A stretch of 64,000 nt of DNA from positions 22,113 to 86,112 of the forward strand of contig CAIVWH010000020.1 in the NCBI GenBank assembly GCA_903909605.1, in the 5' to 3' direction. Position 1 is the stretch's first letter; every line of letters begins with the position of its first letter. A model generated the notes under the pieces. That model searched no databases, was not told the DNA's origin, and was given only the letters and a program-made list of their open reading frames with translations. Shown here piece after piece: positions 17,834 through 27,500 of this stretch. The stretch is from an uncultured Micrococcales bacterium. GTDB lineage: Bacteria; Actinomycetota; Actinomycetes; Actinomycetales; Microbacteriaceae. The position numbers and the translations under genes were made by a program.

Positions 17834-19636
17834 TTAGTACGTGCAGTGGTAAAGTTCGCCGAACAGGTTGGTTGATACATGTTTGCAGTTGTTCAACACG
17901 TGCAGTGCGATTTTCTCGGTGTTGCCGCCAGCGCCACGCTTATCCCAGCCGCTGCTGTAAATCACGTATTGAAGTTGCTTATCGGCAATCAGCTGCTTGA
18001 ACTTATCGATGGTAGGCACAGTGTCGAAGCCGCTGAAGCCACCCATTGGTAATACCTCTAGGCCAGAAAGATTCATGATTGGGGCGGCAATCTGAGCGCC
18101 GAAGGTCGCAAGCGGATACTTCGGGTGACCAACCTGGTTCGCAGCCAGAAACGCCTTCAACTCTTTGGTCGCGGCAATGTCTTGTTTGAGGTTGCGGTGT
18201 ATCACGGGTCCGGTATCCGCATCGGTGTGGGCTGTGCCCGTAACCCGGGCCCATTTCGGCAGCTCGGGGCCGGCAACCGGGTTGGTTGGCGCCGGGCGGT
18301 TGATGACGTCAATCGACCAAACGGCCGGAGTGACCACCAGCGCAACGGTGAGGGTTAGGCCGAGTAGGCCGCGGCGCTCAGGCTGCAATCCGATGAGCAC
18401 CACAAGCGCAACCAGGGCCACAAACGGCAGCCAAGACATCACGGGGAAGTAGCCGGTGTAAAGACTGTTGATCACGAACGCGCTGATTGCGCCGACGAGT
18501 CCGACAAGGATGAGCATCCAGGCCTTGCCGTGACTGATCAGGTAGGCCAGCACGATTGCAATCGGCATGGCGATGATCGCGGTGTAGTACTGGTGCATTC
18601 CGGCAACGAATGAGTATTCCAGATAGAGCAGCACGAACGAGACTCCGGCCAGAACCAGCGTGGCGTCAAACTCTTGAACCAGGAACAGTGCGATTAGTGC
18701 AACGGCTGCCGCGACAATCAACCAGCCAATTTGACCGGCATCTTGAATGTTGAATAGGCGGAAGATGCCGGCCTCGCCAGCGAACTTCGGAGTGAACGAG
18801 CGGAATAGGTGTGGGTCGTTGGTTGCCGAGAGTCGACCAAGTGCGTTGTAGCCGAACACCATCTCCCATGCGGAGTTCTGCAGGGTTCCGCCGACGTATG
18901 GTCGCGAACTCGCTGGAGTCAGAGTGACAATGACAATCCAAAGCAGAGACAGCGCAAGGCTGCTCGCGCCCGCAATCAGCAGGTCAACCACTTTGGTGAT
19001 GCGCCTCTTGTTTGCAACTGCGAACCAGGCGATGATCAGCGCTGGCCAAAGCACCCAGGCTTCGATCATGTAGGTCTGGAATGCAACGCCGATCCACAAG
19101 CCAGCGAAAATCAGCTGCGAACGCTTACCGGTTTGCAGCGCAACAACGCCTCGGTGAAATGCGAGGGCCATGTAAAGCAAGAAGAACGACTCTGGTTCGT
19201 TTGAGCGTGCCACCGCAGAAATAATCGGCGTGGCCAGGATGATCAAACCGGTTGCCAGTGCAACAGTATCGGAAAGTGCATCCGAGGCGGTGTTGAATTT
19301 TGCGATTCGACGACCGGCGAGCGCCATCGCAAGCACTGCGCCGATGGTGGCGAGCCCGTTTGGCGCCAAAACTGTTACATCGTGAAAGCCAAAGATTCGA
19401 ACGAAGATGGCGGTGATCCAATAAGAACCAGGAATCTTGTCGAGGCTGACGGTGCCAGCGGGGTCAACCGCGCCGAAGAGCCAGTCGGTGAAGTTGTGGC
19501 TCATGCTGTGGGCGACAGCCGCCTGATAGGCCGAAACCTGGAACTGGCTGAAGTTTGAGAAGTAGATTAGCCCGCCGGCGATGGCCAAAAAGGCTAGGAC
19601 GGACGCTAGTCGGATTTGGGCTGGGGAAATCTTCAC
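17834..19636 (-). CDS. Glycosyltransferase family 39-like membrane protein
   Basis: 600 aa polytopic protein with GTG start. The first periplasmic loop has the acidic site in DPAGTVSLDKIPGSYW, equivalent to the D(K/x)PP motif of ArnT/PMT-type polyprenyl-phosphate sugar transferases. About a dozen hydrophobic helices follow. A C-terminal outside domain of about 130 residues (PMGGFSGFDTVPTIDKFKQL, then QYVIYSSG) resembles that of the YkcA/YkcB-like mannosyltransferases. It probably moves a sugar from a lipid-linked donor to a cell-envelope polymer or protein on the outer face. The surface-protein genes in this window are candidate acceptors, which is inference only. Confidence 0.85.
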   Translation of the reverse strand: MKISPAQIRLASVLAFLAIAGGLIYFSNFSQFQVSAYQAAVAHSMSHNFTDWLFGAVDPAGTVSLDKIPGSYWITAIFVRIFGFHDVTVLAPNGLATIGAVLAMALAGRRIAKFNTASDALSDTVALATGLIILATPIISAVARSNEPESFFLLYMALAFHRGVVALQTGKRSQLIFAGLWIGVAFQTYMIEAWVLWPALIIAWFAVANKRRITKVVDLLIAGASSLALSLLWIVIVTLTPASSRPYVGGTLQNSAWEMVFGYNALGRLSATNDPHLFRSFTPKFAGEAGIFRLFNIQDAGQIGWLIVAAAVALIALFLVQEFDATLVLAGVSFVLLYLEYSFVAGMHQYYTAIIAMPIAIVLAYLISHGKAWMLILVGLVGAISAFVINSLYTGYFPVMSWLPFVALVALVVLIGLQPERRGLLGLTLTVALVVTPAVWSIDVINRPAPTNPVAGPELPKWARVTGTAHTDADTGPVIHRNLKQDIAATKELKAFLAANQVGHPKYPLATFGAQIAAPIMNLSGLEVLPMGGFSGFDTVPTIDKFKQLIADKQLQYVIYSSGWDKRGAGGNTEKIALHVLNNCKHVSTNLFGELYHCTY

Positions 19637-19670
19637 TTCGACAGAGTTATAGAAATTCCTGTGAGTTTGC

Positions 19671-20594
19671 TTAGCGCAGCAATCCAGCGATGCTGAATTT
19701 CTGGGCCTTGCGCAGGCTGTCTTCGATTAATCGCAGAATCTTGGGGCGGTGCAGCAGCTGGTCATCCTTGGTTTCGCTGAGGTGCCAGGTGGCTTGCTCT
19801 AGGTAGCGAAGCTTCACGTGCAGGTCGATGAGTTCGAGGTCGCGCTCGGTTGGCCCAGCCTCGCCAAAGTAGGCCTCTATATAGGCGCCAATCAACTCGC
19901 GGTGCATCGCCTTCTTCTCGGCCATCAGCGCATGGATGGTCACGCCAAGTTCGAAGAACTTCGACCCCCAGCCGGCCTGAGCCCAGTCGATCAGCACTGC
20001 ACGCTCGGGTTGAAAGACAACATTCGATAGGTGTGAATCGCTGTGAATGAAGGTCATGTCTTCGCGGGAGAGCTCGTAGGACTTGAGTTCGCGCTGCAGG
20101 GCTCGGGCGTACTTGATGAAATCCGAGCTGAAGTCCTCGGCATTTGATTTTGCGAAAACCGGCTTGAGCACACGAGCAGAGTTCCACTCGGCAAGTTTGT
20201 TTCTCGCATCCTTGTCGAAGGCAATGTGCAGTTTGTGTTGTGCGTCGGCCAGCGCAGCGGCGTGCTTCGGCAGTGCATTGCCAACAACGATCTCGCCATC
20301 GATGTAGAGCAGCGCAATCATTTCGTAGCTGGTGAACAGCTGGCGGTTAAAAGGAGTGGGCGATGCAATTTTTTTATTACGAAGCAGAATGAGGTTGTCG
20401 ATTTCGCGATCGAAGGCAGTAATCAGGCGCTTATTGCGGCGCACCGCCTTATAGACGCGCGAGATGCGCGTGTTGATGACTGTGATTGAGTGCTGATTGA
20501 AACGTTCGACGGTGAAAGTCTGCGGGTCGTCGATGCGATACAGCGCGGCGCGAATCTCTCTCGGAAGAGTCTCGAAGTTGATTGCCTTGGCCAT
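19671..20594 (-). CDS. Aminoglycoside-phosphotransferase (APH)-family kinase
   Basis: 307 aa with a protein-kinase-like fold. The catalytic loop FIHSDSHLSNVVF (His184, catalytic Asp186, Asn191) and the metal-binding Asp203 in AVLIDWAQAGWG are intact. A poor N-terminal glycine loop is usual for this family. Substrate unknown: members phosphorylate aminoglycosides, choline, homoserine, maltose or trehalose. No drug-resistance role can be claimed. The start lies 4 bp after the histidine-kinase stop. TAAACT sits 6 nt before its ATG, inside the last codons of that gene, so both coupling and an own leaderless promoter are possible. Confidence 0.85.
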   Translation of the reverse strand: MAKAINFETLPREIRAALYRIDDPQTFTVERFNQHSITVINTRISRVYKAVRRNKRLITAFDREIDNLILLRNKKIASPTPFNRQLFTSYEMIALLYIDGEIVVGNALPKHAAALADAQHKLHIAFDKDARNKLAEWNSARVLKPVFAKSNAEDFSSDFIKYARALQRELKSYELSREDMTFIHSDSHLSNVVFQPERAVLIDWAQAGWGSKFFELGVTIHALMAEKKAMHRELIGAYIEAYFGEAGPTERDLELIDLHVKLRYLEQATWHLSETKDDQLLHRPKILRLIEDSLRKAQKFSIAGLLR

Positions 20595-20598
20595 GCCC

Positions 20599-21837
20599 CT
20601 AGTTTAACGGCAGGCTAATTTTCAGCCGAAGGCCGCCGAGCTCACTTGGTTCGAGCAGCAGGGTTCCGTCGTGAGCCTCGACGATTGAGTTCATGATCGC
20701 CATGCCAAGCCCGGTGCCGCCAGATGCACGACTTCGCGATGAGTCGAATCGCTGAAAACCTTGGATGCCCTTGGCGTATGCGTCGCCAGGCAGACCCGGG
20801 CCGGCATCTTCGACGCAGAGCACTGCCCGCTTGCCCTGTTTGGCAAGGCTCACCCGAACGGCCGCATCGGCGGGAGTGTGCCGGTGGATGTTTCCAATGG
20901 CGTTGTTGAGCAGCCGCCCAAGCAGTTCCTCGGCCCCGGCCACCGAAACGCCCGGTGCGATCTGGCGGGCGATGTCGCGGTTCTGGTCGATGGCGGCCAG
21001 GTCATCCGTGGCTTGTTCGACAAGGGCAGAAAGGTCGACGGGCTCGAAGCTGTTGCTCGAGACCGAGCCAACTTCGGCCAGCTCAAGCAGCGAACCGATG
21101 GTCTGGTCCATTCTGTCGACCTGCTCGACGATGCGCTGATAGGCCTTGGCGCGGCTGGCCTCGTCGGCCTGCTGCCCGCCGGCGAGCATCTCGGCGTAGC
21201 CCTTGATGACGGTCAGCGGCGTGCGCAGCTCGTGCGAGGCATCGCCCATGAAGTTCTGCATCGATTTGCGGGTGTCGCGCTCTTGGTCGGCACTTGCGCG
21301 AAGCGAGCGAACCACCGACTTCAGGTCAAGTCGAACCAGCACCGTGATAATCAAACCGCCGACCACCACTGCAATCAGCGCCATCAGCGCCAGCGATTTC
21401 AGATTCTTCTCGTGATCGACCACGATGTTGTCGACGTCGGATGCCACAAGCACGAAGTCGGTGTCTTTCAGCGCAACCAGCCGCAGCAGATAAGGGTTCT
21501 TGCCAGAAATCAAGATTGCATTCTGGGATGCACGAACCGCGAGCGAGTGCGCAGGTGGCGTGTTGATCTGCACCGAGCTCTCAACCATCGAGGTGAGTGT
21601 GCCATCCGCGGTTAAAAACATCACGGTCAAAGGCGAGCCGTAGTCGTCGGCGGCAAGCAGAACTGAACTAAGTGGGTCTGCGCTAGCCTCAACTTTTTTG
21701 GCGAGCAGATTGAGCGACGTCTTTTGCGCCGAGATGCGATTGGCGTAGTCGCTCTCGACAAGTGAGTAGCCGCCGAACACCACGGCGATGGCCAAAAGCA
21801 GAATGCCGGCAACCGTATATTTCGTGATGAGTTTCAT
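20599..21837 (-). CDS. Two-component sensor histidine kinase
   Basis: 412 aa. TM1 is about 7-26, an extracytoplasmic sensor about 27-147, TM2 about 148-168, a short HAMP-like segment, then HisKA with His202 in GDASHELRTPLTVIKGYAEML. The HATPase_c domain contains NNAIGNIHRHTPADA, DAGPGLPG, and GGTGLGMAIMNSIVEAHDG. It autophosphorylates in response to an unknown envelope signal and phosphorylates the partner regulator whose stop overlaps its start (TAATG at 21837). The kinase region resembles PhoR/MtrB-like enzymes, but the signal cannot be assigned. Confidence 0.95.
   Translation of the reverse strand: MKLITKYTVAGILLLAIAVVFGGYSLVESDYANRISAQKTSLNLLAKKVEASADPLSSVLLAADDYGSPLTVMFLTADGTLTSMVESSVQINTPPAHSLAVRASQNAILISGKNPYLLRLVALKDTDFVLVASDVDNIVVDHEKNLKSLALMALIAVVVGGLIITVLVRLDLKSVVRSLRASADQERDTRKSMQNFMGDASHELRTPLTVIKGYAEMLAGGQQADEASRAKAYQRIVEQVDRMDQTIGSLLELAEVGSVSSNSFEPVDLSALVEQATDDLAAIDQNRDIARQIAPGVSVAGAEELLGRLLNNAIGNIHRHTPADAAVRVSLAKQGKRAVLCVEDAGPGLPGDAYAKGIQGFQRFDSSRSRASGGTGLGMAIMNSIVEAHDGTLLLEPSELGGLRLKISLPLN
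20601..20606 (-). promoter_or_regulatory. Possible leaderless -10 box for the APH-family gene
   Basis: TAAACT lies 6 nt before the ATG at 20594. It overlaps the last codons of the histidine kinase, so it could be coincidental. Confidence 0.35.
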
Positions 21838-22514
21838 TACTTATCAACGATAGAGAATCCGACACCGCGAACGGTCTTTATTCCTTGCCAATCGTCGGTG
21901 TGCAGCTTTTTGCGCAGATAAGAGATGTATGTGTCGAGCACCGTCACGTTGGTTGCCCAGGTGATATCCCAGACATTGTCGAGCAACAGGCTCTTGCTGG
22001 CGACCTTGCCATCGCGCTGGATCAGTTCGAGCAGCAGTTTGAACTCGGTGGGCGAGAGGTCGACCGGCTGACCGCCGCGGGTCACGGTGTGGGCATCTTC
22101 ATCCAGAACGATGGGGCCACAGGTGAGAACACGCTTGCCGGCAGGTTCGAGGTTCTTCAACCTGGCACGGATGCGCAGCACCAGCTCCTCGAGACTGAAT
22201 GGCTTCTTCACATAATCGTCGGCTCCGGTGCGGAAACCCTCGACCACGTCGGCCTTGTCTTGGCGGGCGGTGAGCAGGATGACCGGGATCTCGATGCCGC
22301 TGGCCCGCATGCGCTCAAGCAGCTCGAAGCCGTTTACTTTCGGCATGTTGACGTCGCTGACGACCAGGTCAATGTGCTGTTCGTGCAGGGTGGCCAGCGC
22401 GCTTTTGCCATCGCTGGCAACTTCGACGTCGAAGCCGGCCAACCCAAGGGCGTCAGCCAGCATGTCGCGCAGGCCGGCCTCGTCATCGACGATGAGAAGT
22501 CTCGGTTTGGCCAC
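21837..22514 (-). CDS. OmpR/PhoB-family response regulator
   Basis: 225 aa. The receiver domain shows VDDE at the N terminus, phospho-acceptor Asp54 in VVSDVNMPKVNG, Thr in LLTARQD, and Lys in DDYVKKPFSLEEL. The C-terminal winged helix shows LSPTEFKLLLELIQRDGKV, VTVLDTYISYLRKKL and IKTVRGVGFSI. It is first in an operon with the kinase. The GTG start at 22514 is supported by TAGGCT 6 nt upstream (22521-22526), a leaderless start. Targets are unknown; the divergent secreted protein gene at 22645 is a natural candidate. Confidence 0.96.
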   Translation of the reverse strand: MAKPRLLIVDDEAGLRDMLADALGLAGFDVEVASDGKSALATLHEQHIDLVVSDVNMPKVNGFELLERMRASGIEIPVILLTARQDKADVVEGFRTGADDYVKKPFSLEELVLRIRARLKNLEPAGKRVLTCGPIVLDEDAHTVTRGGQPVDLSPTEFKLLLELIQRDGKVASKSLLLDNVWDITWATNVTVLDTYISYLRKKLHTDDWQGIKTVRGVGFSIVDK

Positions 22515-22520
22515 GTTGCA

Positions 22521-22526
22521 AGCCTA
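22521..22526 (-). promoter_or_regulatory. Leaderless -10 box of the response regulator-kinase operon
   Basis: TAGGCT on the minus strand, 6 nt before the GTG start at 22514. Confidence 0.55.
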
Positions 22527-22644
22527 TGTTCAGGTTTTCGCACATTCTCAAATCCAAGGATTGCCGACTGCTTTTCTCAGGCTTTTCTAAGAACGGGTCT
22601 GTCATTGTTTATCTCGAGGCAGTCATCCTCAGAAAGGTTTCAAA

Positions 22645-23190
22645 ATGAAACTAAGCAAAACAGCATCAGCACTAGCAATTGCCGTTGCAGCTGCACTTGG
22701 CTCTCAGTCGGTTGTCTACGCAGCTGACGCCACCACCGGGTCTACCTCGACCCCAGCTCCAAGTTCGAGCGCAGCGCCTAAGGCACACGATGGTTTGACC
22801 AAGGCCGAGCGCGACGCTTACAAAGCAGCCATCGCAACTTACAAGACCGCGATGACCGCGTTCAAGGCAGACCGAGCAACTTTTGTTCAGGCAATGCAGT
22901 CGTTTCACACCGCACAGCAGGCCTACGCAACTGCTCGCAAGCCGATCAACGAGGCCTTCAAGGCAGCTGCCACCGCGGCTAACACCGCATACCAGGCAGC
23001 AGCTGCAGCAGCAACGACCGACCAGCAAAAGGCCGACGCAAAGGCGGCTCGCAAGGCAGCGGTAACCGCAGCAGCGGCAACCCGCGATGCAGCAATCGCA
23101 TCACTCGGCGCAGCACCGGTAAAGCCAGTCAAGCCGACTGCTCCAGTTCGCCCAGTGAAGCCAACCCCAGTTCCTTCAGTTACTCCGTAG
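22645..23190 (+). CDS. Small secreted Ala/Lys-rich helical protein, function unknown
   Basis: 181 aa. It begins with a signal peptide ([22 protein letters not shown], then a VYAAD cleavage site). A short Ser/Thr/Pro stretch follows, then a long charged Ala-rich region (about 45-150) with AYKAAIATYKTAMTAFKADR-like heptad spacing expected to be helical or coiled coil. It ends in a Pro/Val/Lys tail (KPVKPTAPVRPVKPTPVPS). No Cys is present in the mature part. The start has AGAAAGG upstream and a strong terminator follows. It is divergent from the two-component operon. I do not recognise a family; a wall-associated spacer or scaffold role would be a guess. Confidence 0.8.
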   Translation: MKLSKTASALAIAVAAALGSQSVVYAADATTGSTSTPAPSSSAAPKAHDGLTKAERDAYKAAIATYKTAMTAFKADRATFVQAMQSFHTAQQAYATARKPINEAFKAAATAANTAYQAAAAAATTDQQKADAKAARKAAVTAAAATRDAAIASLGAAPVKPVKPTAPVRPVKPTPVPSVTP

Positions 23191-23218
23191 TTGTGGCAAA
23201 TCAATTTCTCCATTGAGC

Positions 23219-23257
23219 AAAGAACCCCGGTGAGAGAACACCGGGGTTCTTTGTTTA
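23219..23257 (+). terminator. Strong Rho-independent terminator
   Basis: AAAGAACCCCGGTG (23219-23232) and CACCGGGGTTCTTT (23239-23252) form a perfect 14-bp stem with a 6-nt loop, followed by GTTT. It ends the small secreted protein gene and can work on both strands. Confidence 0.9.
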
Positions 23258-23367
23258 AACATTTCTCAGTCGGTGAGCGTCAAAATCACACGACGGATGT
23301 TGTCTCCAACATTTAGCTCGGTTGCGGTCTTGATTGGCAACCTCACAAGGCGCCCAGTCGGGTTGCC

Positions 23368-23373
23368 TATACT
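23368..23373 (+). promoter_or_regulatory. Leaderless -10 box for the DUF3048 lipoprotein
   Basis: TATACT, 6 nt before the ATG at 23380. It is the best -10 consensus match of this type in the window. Confidence 0.6.
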
Positions 23374-23379
23374 GCCCAT

Positions 23380-24459
23380 ATGGCAACTAGTTTTCTCAAG
23401 CCCCTCGCCCTCGCAGCAATCACGGCACTTGCCCTAACCGGCTGCTCCAGCTCAACCTCGGCAGGCACATCCCCGACGAATACAACAGCGGCCACCCAGT
23501 ATGTGACCGCCCCGCTCACCGGCGTGAAGTATGTGGCCGGCACTAGCGAGGCCACCGGGCTCAGCCGCCCATCCGTGGCATGCAAGATCGACAACTCAGA
23601 TGCTGCGCGACCACAGCTTGGCCTCAACAGCACCGACATGGTGTTCGACGAGATGGTCGAGGGTGGCCTCACCCGCTTCGTCGCTATCTTCCAGAGCAAC
23701 CAGCCAACCGGCGTTGGCCCGGTGCGCAGCGTGCGACCCATGGATCCAGACATCCTGAGCCCCCTTGGCGGCATCGTTTGCTACTCGGGCGGGCAGGCCC
23801 CGATCACCGCGTTGATGCGGGCAACTCGAGTCTTCAACGCGAGCGAAACCAGTGAGCAAGGTCAAGGCACTTTCACTCGAGTGAAAGACCGCATCGCCCC
23901 GCACAACGTGATCGTCAACGTCTCGCTGCTGGCACAGCACCACCCAGAAATTGCGGCCCCAGCCGCCCAGTTCAACTTTGCCCAGGATGCCGCGCATTCG
24001 ACCGCGGCCCTCAGCGGCAGTGCGATCAGCAGCCTCAAGGTGGTGTACCCAGCAGCTTTGGCCCAGTGGGTGCCGAGTGGCGATGGTTCGCAGTTCCTTC
24101 GCACCCAGGATGGCAAGCCACTTACCGACGCAGCCGACGGTTCGCAGGTGCGCGCCACCAACATCGTCGTGATGCAGGTCACAGTTGACCGCTCTTTCAA
24201 AGACCCGAAGTATGGCTTCGTGCCGAAGGATGTCGTCATTGGCTCGGGCAAGGGCTGGGTGCTAAGCAGCGGCAAGAGCATCCAAGTGACTTGGTCGAAG
24301 GCATCGCAGACTCAGTCGATCGTGCTGACCCTGGCCGACGGTTCGCCGGTGCAGCTTGCGCCAGGCAACACCTGGGTCGAGTTGCAGCCCATCGATGTGG
24401 GCAAGACCGAGCTCGCGCTCGCGGCGACGCCAACACCCACGGCCACCCCCACAAAATAG
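23380..24459 (+). CDS. DUF3048 (YerB-like) lipoprotein
   Basis: 359 aa. The lipoprotein signal has lipobox LTGC (Cys22), followed by a Ser/Thr-rich spacer. The DUF3048 N-terminal domain is recognisable: VACKIDNSDAARPQLGLNSTDMVFDEMVEGGLTRF, IFQSNQPTGVGPVRSVRPMD, and YSGGQAPI. The C-terminal domain has YGFVPKDVVIGSGKGWVLSSGKSIQVTWSK and TWVELQPID. It would sit on the outer face of the membrane. Function is unknown; the Bacillus relative YerB is also uncharacterised. A weak hairpin followed by TTT (24475-24497) lies between it and the giant gene. Confidence 0.9.
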   Translation: MATSFLKPLALAAITALALTGCSSSTSAGTSPTNTTAATQYVTAPLTGVKYVAGTSEATGLSRPSVACKIDNSDAARPQLGLNSTDMVFDEMVEGGLTRFVAIFQSNQPTGVGPVRSVRPMDPDILSPLGGIVCYSGGQAPITALMRATRVFNASETSEQGQGTFTRVKDRIAPHNVIVNVSLLAQHHPEIAAPAAQFNFAQDAAHSTAALSGSAISSLKVVYPAALAQWVPSGDGSQFLRTQDGKPLTDAADGSQVRATNIVVMQVTVDRSFKDPKYGFVPKDVVIGSGKGWVLSSGKSIQVTWSKASQTQSIVLTLADGSPVQLAPGNTWVELQPIDVGKTELALAATPTPTATPTK

Positions 24460-24474
24460 GCCTCTGTGGGCCAG

Positions 24475-24497
24475 GGCCAGCGAATTGCCTGGCCTTT
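24475..24497 (+). terminator. Weak terminator-like hairpin
   Basis: GGCCAG (24475-24480) pairs with CTGGCC (24489-24494), followed by TTT. It is short but well placed after the DUF3048 gene. Confidence 0.45.
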
Positions 24498-24512
24498 GGG
24501 TGTTTGCTCGCC

Positions 24513-24518
24513 TACCCT
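24513..24518 (+). promoter_or_regulatory. Leaderless -10 box of the giant surface-protein gene
   Basis: TACCCT lies 7 nt before the ATG at 24526, with no ribosome site between. It supports 24526 rather than the upstream GTG at 24466 as the start. Confidence 0.5.
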
Positions 24519-24525
24519 TTTACTT

Positions 24526-27500
24526 ATGACAAAATGGCGGAAACGTCTGCGCAAGTTCGCGCTGACGAATACGAAGGGCAGCTCGAGCGCGAGCATGTTC
24601 CTCGTCGCCATGCTCGTCTTCGCGCTTTCGGTTTTCGGCATTCAGGGCATTAATGCGCCTGCGGCTCAAGCGGCGGCGGCACAGTGCCCAGCTGACTCGA
24701 CTTATGTCACCTACACCTATAGTTCACCGAACTGCACCGCAACTTTTGCATACTCGAACACCTATCAAACCTGGACAGTTCCGGCTGGTGTCACCTCTGC
24801 AACTTTTTCGATCAAAGGCGCTCAAGGTGGGTCCGGTGTTGGTGCTGCAAACGCCGGAGGTGCTGGAGCAGCCGTCACAGGAACCCTCGCTACGACTCCA
24901 GGCCAATCGCTATATGTATATGTAGGTGGAGCTGGATCAAACGGATCTGGTTCAACCGCGCCTATACCTGGAGGGTTTAACGGCGGTGGCCGTGGAATGT
25001 ATTGGGGTGGAAGTGCTGGCGGTGGCGGTGGCGGTGGCGCTAGCGACATTCGCACGACCGTCGGCGACTACACAACGCGCCTCGTAGTTGCTGGTGGTGG
25101 CGGTGGAGGAACCGGTTACTCCGGCGGGGGTAACGGTGGTGCTGCGGGAAATCCAAGTGCGCCTAACGCTACTTCGGGTGGTTACACCTCGACAGGGGCA
25201 ACTCAGTCTGGACCGGTGGCGGCAAGCGGTTATAGTACAGCGAGTTCACTTGGTCAGGGTTCTGACACGAACTTCGGTGTTTGCAGTTTGGGAAGTTCTA
25301 CAACAGGTTGTCCAGCTGGCGGAGGCGGCGGCGGTTACTACGGCGGTGGCGCAGGTGTAACGGTTGGCGCAGGTGGCTCATCCTGGTATGACTCAACGAA
25401 AGTATCTTCGGCTGCGTATGGCACATCGAACAACACCGGCAATGGTGTTGTCACGATCACCTACATTGCTGGTCCAACGGTTTCAACTTTCAACGCGACG
25501 AACGCGACAGCGACGAACAACGGCTACATCAGCGGCACGACCCTGACCTACACCATCAACTGGACCATGCCGGTGACCGGCTTTACCGCCTCGGCAATCA
25601 CGTTGAGCGGCACGAGCGGCGGCTCAGGCACCTGGTCTAAAAGCCTTACGGGAAGCGGCGCTGGGCCTTATACGCTAACGGTCAGCAACTCTTCGGCGCT
25701 TCAGGGAACCGTCATAGTCTCGCTCGATTCATCCCAGGTTCGAGATTCAAATAACAACCCCGGTGTTGGTGGCACCTATACAAACACGACAACCATCGAC
25801 ACAATCGCACCAACCATTAGCGCGATCAATTTCAGCTCTGGAAGTGCTTTTCAAACCGCGCAACAGGTTTCGGTCACATTTAGCGAAGCGGTGCTCGGCG
25901 TCAACGCAAACACAATCACCCTTGGTGGCACTGCAGGATCGAACGGAACCTGGTCGAAGTCACTAACTTCTGGAAGCGGCGCTGGGCCATACGTCTTCTC
26001 GATTGACAACCCCGCCGCAATAAACGGAACCATCACCGCACAGGTTGCAGCAAATGCGATTACAGATCTTGCGCTGAACAACAACGTTGCTGCCTCGAGC
26101 ACAATCACCCAAACGCAAACCATGCAGCCGGGTGTGTCACTCGGCACCTTGCCGACCTTCGGTGCCGGCACAATCACGCTTTTGCCGAACGCAAACATCT
26201 ATGACCGCACGAGTGCCGCGAACGGAACACTCGCTGGTCTTCGAGTTTCAATCACCGCGAACTATGTCGCCGGCGACTCGATGACTTTCACGAACAACAA
26301 CTCGACGACGTTCGGCACGATTCAAACCGCAACTTCGGCAAGCGGAGTTTTGACCCTGACCTATAGCGGATCGCTGCCAACAATTCCTCAGTGGCAAGCT
26401 GCGCTGCGCGCGGTGAAGTTCGCGACCTCAACTGCAGGAAGCGCTCGCACCATCCAAGTCATTTTGAAACCAACCGACGGCTTCTTGTATGACACGATGC
26501 ACTTCTACCAGTACATCAACAACCAGTACAGCGACGGCAACCTCGCGATCACCGATGCAGCAACTCGCAGTTACATGGGCATGACCGGTTACCTCGTGAC
26601 GGTTCGCAGCGCGGCCGAGCAGACCTTCGTCTACAGCACGATTCAGGGTGGCAACAAGGGCACTTGGCTAGGTGCGTCTGACAACGCTTCGGCGACTAAC
26701 TGGAAATGGGTCGTAGGTCCAGACAACGGCGTTCAGTTCTCGACTGGTGCGACTGCATACGGCGGCGCTTATACGAACTGGCTTTCAGGCGAGCCAAACG
26801 GCTCGGCGCACTATATCCTGATGACCACCAACGGTGGCTGGGATGACTGCACCGCGTGTACTAGCGGCGTCTATTCTGCGGTTGGCTACACCGTCGAATT
26901 CGGCGACCAGGTAACCGGTGACTCGAAGGCAACCGCGGTTTTGCAGGCGACCGGCACCTTGGCAATTGATGCCAGCACCCCGGTCTTCGTATTCGCAACT
27001 CCATCGGGTTCGAGCACCTCGAACATCAACACATTCACCATCACCGCCACCACGGGAACGATTGACTGTTCAACAGTCGGCACGACAAACGGTGACGATT
27101 TCACTTTCACAAATATCAGTTCGATATCTGTGGCGCAAACTTCATCCACGGTTTGCACCATTACGGCAAATAGCGCGATCGCAGGCGGCGGCTCAGGCAC
27201 AATCACACTCGCGAAAGCCGGAACCTACAGCGTGCTTGGTCAAAACGGAATCGCCGGAACTCAAGCGGTCACGACGGTTTCGATTTCGGTGAGCATCCCA
27301 GATGTGACACCACCTGTACTCACCTGGACCAACGAAGCAAACTCATATTTGAACGCGAGCACTAACTCGACCGGTGCAACATTCGCATTCACACTTAGCG
27401 AAGCAGTGCAGGCATTCACAAACTCCGCGTTCGGATTCACCGGCACGCTCTCGTGCACATTGGGAACGCCATCCGGTTCTGGCACCAGCTGGTCGATCAC

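Noticed and set aside
19671..20594. Aminoglycoside resistance gene
   Set aside because: Only the general APH-family kinase motifs are present. There is no similarity I can recognise to a specific resistance enzyme and no mobile context.
24760..25470. Mycobacterial PE-PGRS-like protein
   Set aside because: There is no PE domain. The strand layout fits the ALK-type glycine-rich domain and the lineage is not mycobacterial.
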